From Thalassospira xianhensis MCCC 1A02616 (GTDB taxonomy: Bacteria; Pseudomonadota; Alphaproteobacteria; Rhodospirillales; Thalassospiraceae), in the NCBI RefSeq assembly GCF_003326475.1, contig NZ_JPWA01000046.1, positions 1 through 32,662 on the forward strand: DNA of 32,662 nucleotides, written 5' to 3'. The notes below the pieces were generated by a model. That model was not told where the DNA came from. It searched no databases and saw nothing but the letters and a program-made list of their open reading frames with translations. A program made the position numbers and the translations under genes. This document shows positions 1 through 8,517 of this stretch, piece by piece (the stretch's first letter is position 1; each line of letters starts with the position of its first letter).

Positions 1-428
1 TGCTGCGCTCCAGGGGCGCGCGCCTAAGTCGCCCGGAACGCCTTGATCCGCCTTCAAGCCCGGTTCTGGATATCCGCACGCTGGAACAGCTTTATGCCGA
101 TGCCGGGGACGAAGGGGCGTCTTGCGGCATTGATCTTTTCATCAATGAAACCGAAACCCGACTGGTCAAGATCGATAACGCCCTTTCCAGCGACGATCTC
201 GCAACCGTGCGTGACGAGGTCCATGTGCTTAAAAGCACCTCGGGCACCTTTGGCCTGCGCCAGCTTTCCGACCTTTGCGAAACGACGCAGAATTTCTTTG
301 AAGAAGACGATATCGACGAAGGCCGCATCCTCGCCCTGTCACGCCAGGTCGTGCAACTGGCCCCGACGGCCCTGACCGCGCTTAATCTTTATCGCCGTTC
401 ACGCGGCTGGGGCAGTCCCAACGCCTGA
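1..428 (+). CDS. Hpt domain phosphotransfer protein, C-terminal part (probably a hybrid sensor kinase)
   Basis: The gene enters from the left edge; the first complete codon is at base 3 and the stop TGA is at 426-428. The visible 141 residues are the tail of a larger protein. The segment around the His codon at 222-224 reads H-V-L-K-S-T-S-G, the usual H-x-x-K-S-x-x-x-x-G core of a histidine phosphotransfer (Hpt) helix bundle, with further acidic helices after it. Hpt domains relay phosphate between the receiver domain of a hybrid kinase and a response regulator in the cytoplasm. Whether this is the C-terminus of a hybrid kinase or a separate Hpt protein cannot be seen. The last 30 bases overlap the 3' end of the convergent amidotransferase gene. 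Confidence 0.75.
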   Translation, partial: LRSRGARLSRPERLDPPSSPVLDIRTLEQLYADAGDEGASCGIDLFINETETRLVKIDNALSSDDLATVRDEVHVLKSTSGTFGLRQLSDLCETTQNFFEEDDIDEGRILALSRQVVQLAPTALTALNLYRRSRGWGSPNA

Positions 429-2324
429 CCGGCTGCTCGTACCGCAAACAGAAGATGCCTTCCTGTGATTGATTACGGCATCTCTGTCTGGCGTTTGCTC
501 TTGGAACAATTGGTGCATCTGCCATACCCGCCAGACCAGCAACGCCCAAAGACTTAGCGCCTCATCGGGTTCCCTACCCCGCACCGCCCGATGCCAGTAG
601 AGATGCCGTTGCGCAACCGTCAGCGGCAAATCACCAAACAGTTCGGCAATAACTCGTCCGTCACTCCCCCACAGCAACCTGCCGATTTTCACAAGCCATT
701 CCGCGACGGGCGGATTAAACCCGATCTTGGCCGCGGACAGGTAGCCGTCGGGCATCATCGGTGCGATAGCTGCACGCAACAGCGACTTGCCCCCACCCCG
801 CAGATGCACCCGTGGCGAGACGCTTTTGGCAATTGCCATCACCTCATGACCAAGCAACGGCACCCGATATTCAAGCCCGTACGCCATGCCGCATCTATCC
901 GACATGGCAAGCTGATTGCCCGGCAATGTCACCCGTCGGTCAAACGCCATCATCCGGTCGCACAAATCACCGGGCAAATCCGCGGGCACCGATAACCGCG
1001 CACCAAGTTCGACCAACGCGCAACGATCATTCCAGTGATCAAACGCGTCTGCCGAACGCCCCTGCCCGCCCCGAACAAATCTGGCCATTCCGCGTGGCAA
1101 GACATCGGCAATACGTCCGGCGATCAGACTGCGGATAACGTCCGGTACATGATGCCAGTATCGCAACATCGCAGCCGCCCGATAGCGTGGATAACCGCCA
1201 AAAAGCTCATCCCCGCCATCCCCCGCCAAGCAGATCGGCACATGCCTTGATACCGCTGCACCAAGCGCCTGCATCAAAACAACAGACGGATTGCCAAAGG
1301 GCGCCCCAAATCCCCTCAGACCATCATTCAAATGCGCCAGAATTTCCTCTGGCCTGTCAGGTGCCGCAACAATATGCAACTCCATCCCCAGATGCTTTGC
1401 CAAAAGCCGCGCCCGCGGCGTTTCATCCCTTTCGGCATTGCCAAATTGCATGACAAACCCCGGTGGCGGCTTTTGCCCGCGTTCGCGCGCAACGTCTGAT
1501 GCCATCGCGGCAATCGCCCCGCTATCGACCCCGCCGGACAAAAGTGTTCCGACTTCGCGATCAGCATCCATGGCATCCGCGACGGACTGCCGAATAGCCT
1601 GCCTTAGTTCGGCAATTGTGTTATCGCCGACAGATCGGTGGCAAGGAGCCACCCGGATCATTCGGCTTTCAAGGCTTCCACCCTGCCAGCACATCAGCTC
1701 CCCCGGCCTTAACTGCCGGATATCGGCAAAGCCGGTCTCGGGTGCAGGTACAAACAGATGCGCAAGATAATGCGGGGAAACATCCCGATCCGGCGCAGAC
1801 GGCACGATGCATCGCAGGGCGGCAATCTCGGACGCAAAAGCCACATTTCCGCTGCCATATTCCGAAAAATAAAGCGGTTTTATGCCGACCGGATCACGCC
1901 CAAGCCAAAGCCTGCATGTGTCACGATCCCAAAGGGCAAAGGCATACTGCCCGGAAAAACCACAAAGCGCGTTGGCAGGATCACCGCCAACACGCAGGGC
2001 ATTGCCAAGAACCGCCAGGAATAGTGCGGCGTCGCTATCGCTTTCAACCTGCTGCCCGTGGTCGCGCAGTCCGGAAATCAACCGTCGATGCCCCGCGATA
2101 TAACCATTAAACGCCAGGACAAACCGTCCATCGCGCGAAATCAGCGGTTGGTTCGCCGCCTTACCCGGATCGGTCGTGATCAACCGGCGCACGCCAAGCG
2201 TTACCGCACCGGCAGGATCAAACCAGCACCCTTCATCATCAGGTCCCCGATGGGCGAGCGCACGAAGGGCTGCGTGAACACCTGGTTGCTCCCCACTCCC
2301 AGTCTCCCCTACCAATCCACACAT
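399..2324 (-). CDS. AsnB-family glutamine amidotransferase / asparagine synthetase-like protein
   Basis: A 641-residue protein beginning Met-Cys-Gly-Leu; Cys2 is the N-terminal nucleophile of class II glutaminases. The GATase_2 domain covers about residues 2-200 and the ATP-pyrophosphatase domain about 235-600, with the PP-loop S-G-G-V-D-S at 263-268. The family moves ammonia from glutamine to an adenylylated carboxylate; members make asparagine or modify polysaccharides and other metabolites. The canonical N-G-E glutamine-binding motif reads N-G-Y here (residues 73-75), so glutamine use may be altered. The last 30 or so residues look unlike the family and overlap the convergent Hpt gene. The start ATG follows directly on the TAA of the upstream ribbon-helix-helix gene (TAAATG), so the two are probably co-translated. 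The true substrate is unknown, and I would not call it a housekeeping asparagine synthetase. Confidence 0.85.
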   Translation of the reverse strand: MCGLVGETGSGEQPGVHAALRALAHRGPDDEGCWFDPAGAVTLGVRRLITTDPGKAANQPLISRDGRFVLAFNGYIAGHRRLISGLRDHGQQVESDSDAALFLAVLGNALRVGGDPANALCGFSGQYAFALWDRDTCRLWLGRDPVGIKPLYFSEYGSGNVAFASEIAALRCIVPSAPDRDVSPHYLAHLFVPAPETGFADIRQLRPGELMCWQGGSLESRMIRVAPCHRSVGDNTIAELRQAIRQSVADAMDADREVGTLLSGGVDSGAIAAMASDVARERGQKPPPGFVMQFGNAERDETPRARLLAKHLGMELHIVAAPDRPEEILAHLNDGLRGFGAPFGNPSVVLMQALGAAVSRHVPICLAGDGGDELFGGYPRYRAAAMLRYWHHVPDVIRSLIAGRIADVLPRGMARFVRGGQGRSADAFDHWNDRCALVELGARLSVPADLPGDLCDRMMAFDRRVTLPGNQLAMSDRCGMAYGLEYRVPLLGHEVMAIAKSVSPRVHLRGGGKSLLRAAIAPMMPDGYLSAAKIGFNPPVAEWLVKIGRLLWGSDGRVIAELFGDLPLTVAQRHLYWHRAVRGREPDEALSLWALLVWRVWQMHQLFQEQTPDRDAVINHRKASSVCGTSSRSGVGTAPAA

Positions 2325-2597
2325 TTATTGATCTTCCGGTGTTTCTTCGTGACCCGATAACATATCAGGATCACGATCCCGCCCCAGCCGCTCCTGCAAA
2401 TCCGCCAGCACATAAAGCCGCAAGGCGCTTGAAAGGTTGCCGTCCCGGCCTTCGTCAACTTCGGCCACCAGTTCGGCAATCGCCATGTCGCGCCGTGTGG
2501 CGATGCCCTGAAGTTCGGACCAGAACGCATCTTCAAGCGAGAAACTCGTCCGGTGTCCGGCAATTGTCACAGATCTTTTGCGAACGTCGCTACTCAT
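2325..2597 (-). CDS. Ribbon-helix-helix domain protein (RHH_4-like)
   Basis: A 90-residue acidic protein starting M-S-S-D-V-R-K-R-S-V-T-I. This is the typical beginning of small alphaproteobacterial ribbon-helix-helix proteins: a beta strand, then helices around F-W-x-x-L and A-I-A-E-L-V-A. Such proteins are usually DNA-binding dimers, but no target is known. I chose the ATG at 2597 because the family starts there and a GGAAG stretch lies upstream; an in-frame start at 2639 would add 14 residues but has no SD. It sits first in a two-gene unit with the amidotransferase, its stop TAA touching the next ATG, and is divergent from the metallophosphoesterase across about 78 bases that must hold both promoters. 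It may regulate that intergenic region; this is inference. Confidence 0.8.
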   Translation of the reverse strand: MSSDVRKRSVTIAGHRTSFSLEDAFWSELQGIATRRDMAIAELVAEVDEGRDGNLSSALRLYVLADLQERLGRDRDPDMLSGHEETPEDQ

Positions 2598-2675
2598 CGG
2601 CCTGTATATCTTCCCAATCCTCGGCAAGTCGATCATCATGCCGGTGGCGTCACCCGATCATGATAAGGCATCACT

Positions 2676-3452
2676 ATGAAATTCATACATCTTTCAGATA
2701 CGCATCTGCTGGCCCGTGATGATCTTTCGCGTCCGCCGCATGCGGGTGAAACACTGCGTGCCGTCATTGCCGAGATCAACGAATATCATGCCGATGCCGA
2801 AATTTGCGTGATTACCGGCGACATCACCCATCATGGCCGCCCCGAACAATATGACCACGCGGTCGAACTCTTCGCGACCCTTGCCATGCCGTTCATCATC
2901 ATCCCGGGCAACCACGATATCCGCGAACCGATGCTCGCCGCCTTTCCCGAGACGCCAAGCGATGAAAACGGCTTTATTAATCACGGTCAGACAATCGGCG
3001 GCATCCGGTTTGTGATGCTTGATACCATCGTGCCCGATGCCCATCACGGTACATTGTGCGACGCCCGGTTTGACTGGCTGAAACGTGAACTTGCCAACCA
3101 TCGCGACCTGCCAACCTTCCTGTTCATGCATCACCCACCGCTTGATATGGGCCTGCCGTTTCTTGATTCGATCCGGATGGATGCAGACGTCGAACTAGCC
3201 GCCATCCTCAAAGACAACCCACAGATCAAACACATCTTCCTTGGCCACCTGCATCGGCCAAGCAATGGCATCTGGCAGGGTATTCCGTTCAATGTCGGCG
3301 GCAGCAGCCAGAAGGGCGAGCCGTTCGACATGCGCCATGAAAAGGAAGAGGAACTGGTTGAACGCGCGCCCTTAAAGCCGATGTTCGGTATCGTGCTCAC
3401 CGATCCGTCGGGCAATGTCCGCTATCATTATGAAACGGTACAGTTCGACTAG
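2676..3452 (+). CDS. Calcineurin-like metallophosphoesterase (CpdA/GpdQ-type cyclic nucleotide phosphodiesterase family)
   Basis: A 258-residue soluble protein carrying all five metallophosphoesterase blocks: D-T-H (Asp8, His10), G-D (Asp49), G-N-H-D (Asn79, His80), H-H-P-P (His152) and G-H-L-H (His191, His193). These bind two metal ions in class III phosphodiesterases, which hydrolyse 3',5'-cAMP or glycerophosphodiesters. The length fits CpdA/GpdQ relatives. The substrate cannot be decided from sequence. It is divergent from the ribbon-helix-helix gene and convergent with queG, with only two bases between the two stop codons. No SD of note is visible before the ATG, so its start rests on the conserved M-K-F-I-H-L-S-D beginning. 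Confidence 0.85.
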   Translation: MKFIHLSDTHLLARDDLSRPPHAGETLRAVIAEINEYHADAEICVITGDITHHGRPEQYDHAVELFATLAMPFIIIPGNHDIREPMLAAFPETPSDENGFINHGQTIGGIRFVMLDTIVPDAHHGTLCDARFDWLKRELANHRDLPTFLFMHHPPLDMGLPFLDSIRMDADVELAAILKDNPQIKHIFLGHLHRPSNGIWQGIPFNVGGSSQKGEPFDMRHEKEEELVERAPLKPMFGIVLTDPSGNVRYHYETVQFD

Positions 3453-3454
3453 GA

Positions 3455-4609
3455 TCACGGCGCGGGGCGCGCCCATTCCGCCAGCACCACCGGATCGCTT
3501 TCCATGCGTTCATGACGGGATCGCAGGGCATCAAACCTGTCGTCATCCATCAATTGCGACAACGCCCAGACCGCCGCTCCGCGTACAAGCGGGCTTTCGT
3601 CTGTCAAAAGGCTCTCGACACGCGGCACAAGATTGACCGCCCCACTATTGCCCACCGCCGTCAGAACATTACGCAAAAACTTCGCCCGTCCGATCCGTTT
3701 GATCGGCGACCCGGTAAAGAAACTGCGAAATGTCTCATCATCAAGATCAAGGAAATCGGCAAGTCTCGGCGCGGTCAGTTCGGCGCGCGGGATAAAGGCC
3801 ATTTCCTGCGTCCGGCTGGCAAACTTGTTCCATGGGCACACTGCCAGACAATCGTCACAGCCATAAATCCGGTTGCCCATTGCGCGTCGAAACTGTGGCG
3901 GGATCAAGCCGTCATGTTCGATCGTCAGATACGAAATGCATTTGCGCGCATCCAGTTTATAGGGGCCCGGAAACGCATCGGTCGGACAAGCCGAAAGACA
4001 TTTTGAACAGGACCCGCAATGATCGATTTCAGGCTCCGCCAGATCAAATTCCAGGGTCGTGAACACTTCGCCCAGAAACAGCCAGCTACCATAGTCGCGC
4101 GACACAAGATTGGTATGTTTCCCCTGCCAGCCGATCCCGGCCGACTGCCCCAACGGTTTTTCCAGCACCGGAGCGGTATCGACAAACACCTTGACCTGTT
4201 CGCCACCTGCCCCGGATTTCTGCGCCTGTTCAATCATCCAGCGCGCAAGCTGTTTCAGGCGCTTTTTGATCAGGTCGTGATAGTCGCGGTTTTTGGCATA
4301 GACCGAAATCATCGCCCGGTCGGGATGATCCAGAAGCGTCAGCGGATTTTCCGCCGGCCCATAGTTGGAACCCAGAACAATGACGGATTTGACGTCCGGC
4401 CACAGCATTTTCGGATCGCGACGGCGCGGCAACCGTTCCGGATCATTCATCCAGTCCATGGTGCCATACTCGGCGGCGGCAACAAATTCATCCAACCGCA
4501 CCTGATTGCGTTCGTCAATCTGCGGGCGCGCCACGCCACACACATCAAAGCCGATTTCACGGGCTTTGGCCTGAAGGCTTTCAAGGGTGATCGCAGCGGC
4601 AACCGTCAT
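3455..4609 (-). CDS. queG: Epoxyqueuosine reductase QueG
   Basis: A 384-residue cytoplasmic enzyme catalysing the last step of queuosine synthesis, cobalamin-dependent reduction of epoxyqueuosine to queuosine in the tRNA anticodon loop. Two 4Fe-4S binding stretches are visible: C-G-S-C-S-K-C with following A-C-P (residues 198-208) and C-D-D-C-L-A-V-C-P-W (251-260). The V-D-T-A-P-V motif holds Asp144, the family's proposed catalytic acid. The C-terminal 100 residues form the HEAT-like repeat typical of QueG. The gene lies 5 kb from queA-tgt-queF on the same strand, separated from them by iron-uptake genes. The start ATG at 4609 has only a weak SD; the length agrees with the family. Confidence 0.95.
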   Translation of the reverse strand: MTVAAAITLESLQAKAREIGFDVCGVARPQIDERNQVRLDEFVAAAEYGTMDWMNDPERLPRRRDPKMLWPDVKSVIVLGSNYGPAENPLTLLDHPDRAMISVYAKNRDYHDLIKKRLKQLARWMIEQAQKSGAGGEQVKVFVDTAPVLEKPLGQSAGIGWQGKHTNLVSRDYGSWLFLGEVFTTLEFDLAEPEIDHCGSCSKCLSACPTDAFPGPYKLDARKCISYLTIEHDGLIPPQFRRAMGNRIYGCDDCLAVCPWNKFASRTQEMAFIPRAELTAPRLADFLDLDDETFRSFFTGSPIKRIGRAKFLRNVLTAVGNSGAVNLVPRVESLLTDESPLVRGAAVWALSQLMDDDRFDALRSRHERMESDPVVLAEWARPAP

Positions 4610-4671
4610 GGCAAAACATCTGGGTCGTTTTCTCTCTCTGTGCTGCCTTATATAGGTTTGTCACCGAAACG

Positions 4672-4703
4672 CAAAAGGCCGCAGCACATGGCTGCAGCCT
4701 TTA
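4672..4703 (-). terminator. Rho-independent terminator of the TonB receptor gene
   Basis: On the minus strand AAAGGC-GCAGC pairs with GCTGC-GCCTTT across a 5-base loop, with one mismatched pair in the stem. It lies just after the receptor stop codon and ends in a short T run. Confidence 0.7.
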
Positions 4704-4721
4704 AATCGAAATCAGACGCAA

Positions 4722-7199
4722 TCAGAAACGATAGCGCAGTGTCGCCAGAATTGTGCGTTCCTCGCCATAGTAGCAGTTATCCGACCACTGAGTGATCAAA
4801 CAGGATGCGACATATTCCTCGTCCATCAGGTTGTTCACATTCAGCCGGAAATCGGCATTGTTCATGCCAACCTGTGCCAGATCATAGTTCAGCACGACAT
4901 CAACCAGCGTGTAGTCCGGAACCATAAGGGTGTTGGCCTCGTTGGCGGCAGTTTCACCGACATAGCGGATACCCGCCCCGATGCCGAGCCCGTCAAGCGC
5001 CCCCTGATCAAAGCGGTAATGCCCCCAAAGCGACACCATATGTTCGGGTACCTGCTGCGGACGATTGCCATCCTTGACCGACCCCGGTGCATCAAAGGAC
5101 GCGTCGGTATAAGTGTAACCGGCCAGCACGCTAAGATTGTTGGTCAGTTCGGTCCGCGCCTCAAGTTCGATGCCCTGGGATTCAATCGTTCCAACTGGCT
5201 CCCACGCCGTCGTCAGGTTGTTATAAACCGCAACGTTTTCCTGTTCGATATGGAATGCCGCCGCACTCAGCATCGTTTTGCTGCCGTCGGGCTGGAACTT
5301 TATGCCGACTTCATACTGCGTACCTTCGGTCGGTTCCAGCGGCTTGCCCGATGCGTCACTCGACAGGCTGGGATTGAAGGATTCCGAATAATTGAAATAG
5401 GGCGCGATGCCGTTATCAAACAGATAAAGAACCCCGGCACGTTTGGTCAGCTTGCTGCGGTCTTCGCCCTGTTCAACATTGGTCAAACGGTTCAGGTTGC
5501 TGGTTTCCAGCCAATCCTGCCGAAGACCCAGCGAGAAACGCCAGTTTTCATAGGCCAGCTGATCCTCGGCATAAAGCCCTGCCTGTTCGAGGGACCGGCT
5601 GTTGCTGTTGGTGATTGTTCCCAAAGCAACTCCGGGGCTGCCATAGACCGGATTGAATGCATCGATGTTCGATGCCCCGGTAAACAGCCATTCATTTTCG
5701 CTTTTGCGGTCCTGATAATCAAAGCCCATCACGACGGTATGATCAACGCCACCGGTGGCAAAATTGGCTTCTGCCTGGTTATCCACCGTAAAGGCCCGAA
5801 GGCTTTCATCCCCGCCGCCATAGGTACGGGTCAGTTCGTTGGACGTACCGCTCCAGCCAGTCTGGTAGATCTGGTCAAGATGCACATCGGCATCAAGGAA
5901 GCGGAAGTTCTGGCGCACCGTCCAAGTATCGTCGAAATCATGTTCAAACTCGTAACCAACCATATTCTGGGTGCGCTCGTAACTTTCCAATGCCGGATCA
6001 CCGTCAAAGAAAGTGTTCGAAATGTACTGGCCGTTACGCGGGAAATGCGTGCCTTCGGACGGCAGGCCATTATGGGTGCCGCCTTCCGGGTCTTTCTGGA
6101 AATAACCCGACAGTGTCAGGCGTGTATCATCGCTGATATTCGCTGTCAGTGACGGGGCAATGGCATAACGTTCTTCTTCGGTGCCCTCGAACTGGGTATC
6201 GGATGCATCAGCCTTACCGACAACGCGATAGGCAAGTTTCCCCGCCTCGTCCAGCGGACCGGTAAAGTCAAAACCGACCCCGCGCTGATTGCGGCTGCCA
6301 TAGGAAAGTTCGACCTCACCCTGCTGTTCGAATTGCGGCTTCTTGCTTGATAGTGCGACAAGGCCGCCGGGCGAACTGCGACCATAAAGCACCGATGCCG
6401 GGCCTTTGACCACATCGGCACGTTCGACGAAATAGGGATCGATCTGCATCGAGCTATAGGTCGAATCATCGCTCATGGTTTTCAGGCCATCAAGATAGAT
6501 ATTGTCGATGCTGCGATCCACCAGACCACGCAGGATAATGTAATCGTACCGGTTTGATGCACCGACCTGACCGGTAAAGGCACCGGGGGTATAGCGCATC
6601 GCCTGCATCACCGTTTGCGATCCCTGATCTTCCATCTGCTCCTTGGTCACCACACTAATGCTTTGCGGTGTTTCAAGGATCGGTGTGCCGGTTTTGGTCG
6701 CCGCAAGCGATCGGGTCGCGACATACCCGTCCACCGGACCATCGGCCGTTTCGGTGATCGCATTGGCTTCGACCCGCACCGGATCAAGCACCGTTTCACC
6801 ATTGGCAGCAATCTGTTCGATCGTGACGGTATTATCCTCGGTAAAGCGCCAGGTATACCCCGTCCCGCTCAGAAGCTGACCCAAGGCCTGATCAACCGTC
6901 ATTTCCCCCTGAACGGCGGATGCCTGAACCCCGGAAATCCCGCCGGACGGGAAGAACAGACGCACACCTGCCTGATCAGCAAGGCTGGTCAGGGCCCGGT
7001 CAAGGTCCTGTGCCGGTATGTTGAAATCAATCACGCTCGCCTGTGCGATTTCGGCATTGTCCCGCGATGGCACAATATCGGCGGCCATCGCATGAAACGG
7101 TGCGATGGCTGTGATGCCGGAAATAACCGTGGTTACCGCAAGACGGCGTTTCCAGCCGACCGCTGCCTTTTGCCGGACCACACAAACGTTTGTATTCAT
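4722..7199 (-). CDS. TonB-dependent siderophore receptor with N-terminal signalling (STN) domain
   Basis: An 825-residue outer-membrane receptor. Residues 1-40 are a signal peptide with cleavage near A-M-A-A. Residues about 55-110 form a secretin/TonB N-terminal (STN) domain, the part that touches a FecR-type regulator. A TonB-box-like stretch follows near 140, then the plug (about 160-290, with the typical E-T-P-Q-S-I-S-V-V-T and V-L-Y-G-R-S-S-P-G-G motifs) and a beta barrel ending in the outer-membrane signature Y-R-F. It belongs to the FhuA/FpvA-type siderophore receptors, most likely for a hydroxamate or mixed ferri-siderophore; the ligand cannot be read from sequence. fecR and fecI lie directly upstream on the same strand, the classical cell-surface signalling arrangement in which the loaded receptor activates its own transcription. 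Confidence 0.92.
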   Translation of the reverse strand: MNTNVCVVRQKAAVGWKRRLAVTTVISGITAIAPFHAMAADIVPSRDNAEIAQASVIDFNIPAQDLDRALTSLADQAGVRLFFPSGGISGVQASAVQGEMTVDQALGQLLSGTGYTWRFTEDNTVTIEQIAANGETVLDPVRVEANAITETADGPVDGYVATRSLAATKTGTPILETPQSISVVTKEQMEDQGSQTVMQAMRYTPGAFTGQVGASNRYDYIILRGLVDRSIDNIYLDGLKTMSDDSTYSSMQIDPYFVERADVVKGPASVLYGRSSPGGLVALSSKKPQFEQQGEVELSYGSRNQRGVGFDFTGPLDEAGKLAYRVVGKADASDTQFEGTEEERYAIAPSLTANISDDTRLTLSGYFQKDPEGGTHNGLPSEGTHFPRNGQYISNTFFDGDPALESYERTQNMVGYEFEHDFDDTWTVRQNFRFLDADVHLDQIYQTGWSGTSNELTRTYGGGDESLRAFTVDNQAEANFATGGVDHTVVMGFDYQDRKSENEWLFTGASNIDAFNPVYGSPGVALGTITNSNSRSLEQAGLYAEDQLAYENWRFSLGLRQDWLETSNLNRLTNVEQGEDRSKLTKRAGVLYLFDNGIAPYFNYSESFNPSLSSDASGKPLEPTEGTQYEVGIKFQPDGSKTMLSAAAFHIEQENVAVYNNLTTAWEPVGTIESQGIELEARTELTNNLSVLAGYTYTDASFDAPGSVKDGNRPQQVPEHMVSLWGHYRFDQGALDGLGIGAGIRYVGETAANEANTLMVPDYTLVDVVLNYDLAQVGMNNADFRLNVNNLMDEEYVASCLITQWSDNCYYGEERTILATLRYRF

Positions 7200-7231
7200 T
7201 CCATAAGCCTTTTCGTCAAAAAATCCCCGTT

Positions 7232-7262
7232 GCGAATGAAATTAAGAACCGAAATCATTCGC
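7232..7262. promoter_or_regulatory. Inverted repeat in the receptor promoter region
   Basis: Perfect 8-base arms GCGAATGA and TCATTCGC, 15 bases apart, sit 33-63 bases before the receptor ATG. The position suits an operator or part of the ECF-sigma promoter. No factor is assigned. Confidence 0.45.
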
Positions 7263-7367
7263 TGTTAATTCTGAGACGAAACCGCATGACGTGATTTGCA
7301 GTAAGAAATTCAAAAAATTTTCAGATCGGGAAAAAAGCCAGGAAACCCGTGACCTTGGCCAGAAGGA

Positions 7368-8420
7368 TCAGTAAATGATCGTAAGCAATGGCAAACGGGT
7401 AATGCGGGCGGATGTGGTTTGCTCGATCGAGGCAAAAACCGCATCAGGGTCCGTCGTTTCAAACACGCCGGTAACCCTAAGGTCGCGTAACGCATCACGC
7501 GCCACAACGATCCTGCCCGGCTGATAGCGTTCCAGTTCCGCCATCACATCCGAAAGGGTTCGCTGGTTGAAAATCAGCTTGCCGCGCTGCCAGCTGCCAT
7601 AGGCAGCAAGATCGGCATCCGTGATCTTTTTCAGCCCGCCATTGCCATCATAACGCACCTGCTGCCCGACGGTGATCCGCACCGGTTCACGATCGCCACT
7701 GGTGACTTCGACAATGCCTTCGCGCACGGTGACATTCGCCGCGTCACCGTCAAGCCGAACCCCGTAAACCGTGCCAACCGCGCGTGCCGCCCCCCCATTG
7801 GCGGAAACGACGAACGGATGGCTTGCATCCTTCGCCACGTCAAAAATCACCTCGCCCGCTTCAAGGTGGATTTCGCGGCGCGGACCGGAAAAATCAACGG
7901 AAAAGGCCGATGCGGTATTCATATGCGCGACCGACCCATCGGCAAGCGTCACCACTCGCTGCTGCCCGATGGCCGTACTGTAATCCGATGTCCAGCGCGC
8001 GATCGGCCCGGTTGCTTCCAACCCGCCAAACACCGCCAGCATCAAGGCGCAGACCATCGCCCCCGCAATGGCAAGGCGCCCCTGTCGGGGCAGAAATACC
8101 CTTTCTCGTGCCGGTTGCCTGCGGGTCGGGGCGGCCTTCGGCGCGGGTGACTGGAAACTGACGATCTCGTTCTGGATATCAGGACTTTCCTGCCATTGCT
8201 GCGCGACTTCGGTTTGACCGATGGCGGCAAAAAGGCTTCGTGCCTCGGCCGCGGCGCGGGCATGATCCGGGCTTTGCGCGCACCAGTCGGCAAAGGCCGC
8301 ACGATCGCGCGACGTGGCATCGCCCGATTGCAGCATCACCAGCCATTCAATCGCCTGATCGCCAAGATCGGCGGTCAATGGCCTGCTGGCTGGTTGCTGA
8401 TCCGATAACCCGGTCTTCAA
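7368..8420 (-). CDS. FecR-family anti-sigma factor / signal transducer
   Basis: A 350-residue inner-membrane protein. The N-terminal cytoplasmic part (about 20-70, with D-Q-A-I-E-W-L and F-A-D-W-C) is the DUF4880 domain that binds the sigma factor. One membrane helix follows at about 115-135, then the periplasmic FecR domain (about 145-240) and a C-terminal STN-like DUF4974 domain that contacts the receptor's STN domain. It holds the sigma factor until the receptor is loaded. The best start is a TTG at 8420, since the frame has no upstream ATG before a stop and the next ATG lies inside the N-terminal domain. It lies between fecI (97 bases upstream) and the receptor (168 bases downstream). Confidence 0.9.
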   Translation of the reverse strand: MKTGLSDQQPASRPLTADLGDQAIEWLVMLQSGDATSRDRAAFADWCAQSPDHARAAAEARSLFAAIGQTEVAQQWQESPDIQNEIVSFQSPAPKAAPTRRQPARERVFLPRQGRLAIAGAMVCALMLAVFGGLEATGPIARWTSDYSTAIGQQRVVTLADGSVAHMNTASAFSVDFSGPRREIHLEAGEVIFDVAKDASHPFVVSANGGAARAVGTVYGVRLDGDAANVTVREGIVEVTSGDREPVRITVGQQVRYDGNGGLKKITDADLAAYGSWQRGKLIFNQRTLSDVMAELERYQPGRIVVARDALRDLRVTGVFETTDPDAVFASIEQTTSARITRLPLLTIIY

Positions 8421-8517
8421 AACCCGATACCCCGAAAATGGTTCTGTCCGGCCCCGGTTGCGGGCCCCTTACTGTTAAGACGTTTGGGAACGGGCAAATC
8501 CACAATGATTTTCGTCA

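Noticed and set aside
5019..6152. A 377-codon open frame on the plus strand
   Set aside because: It is antisense to the TonB receptor, has no SD or known domain, and follows the codon bias of the real gene on the other strand.
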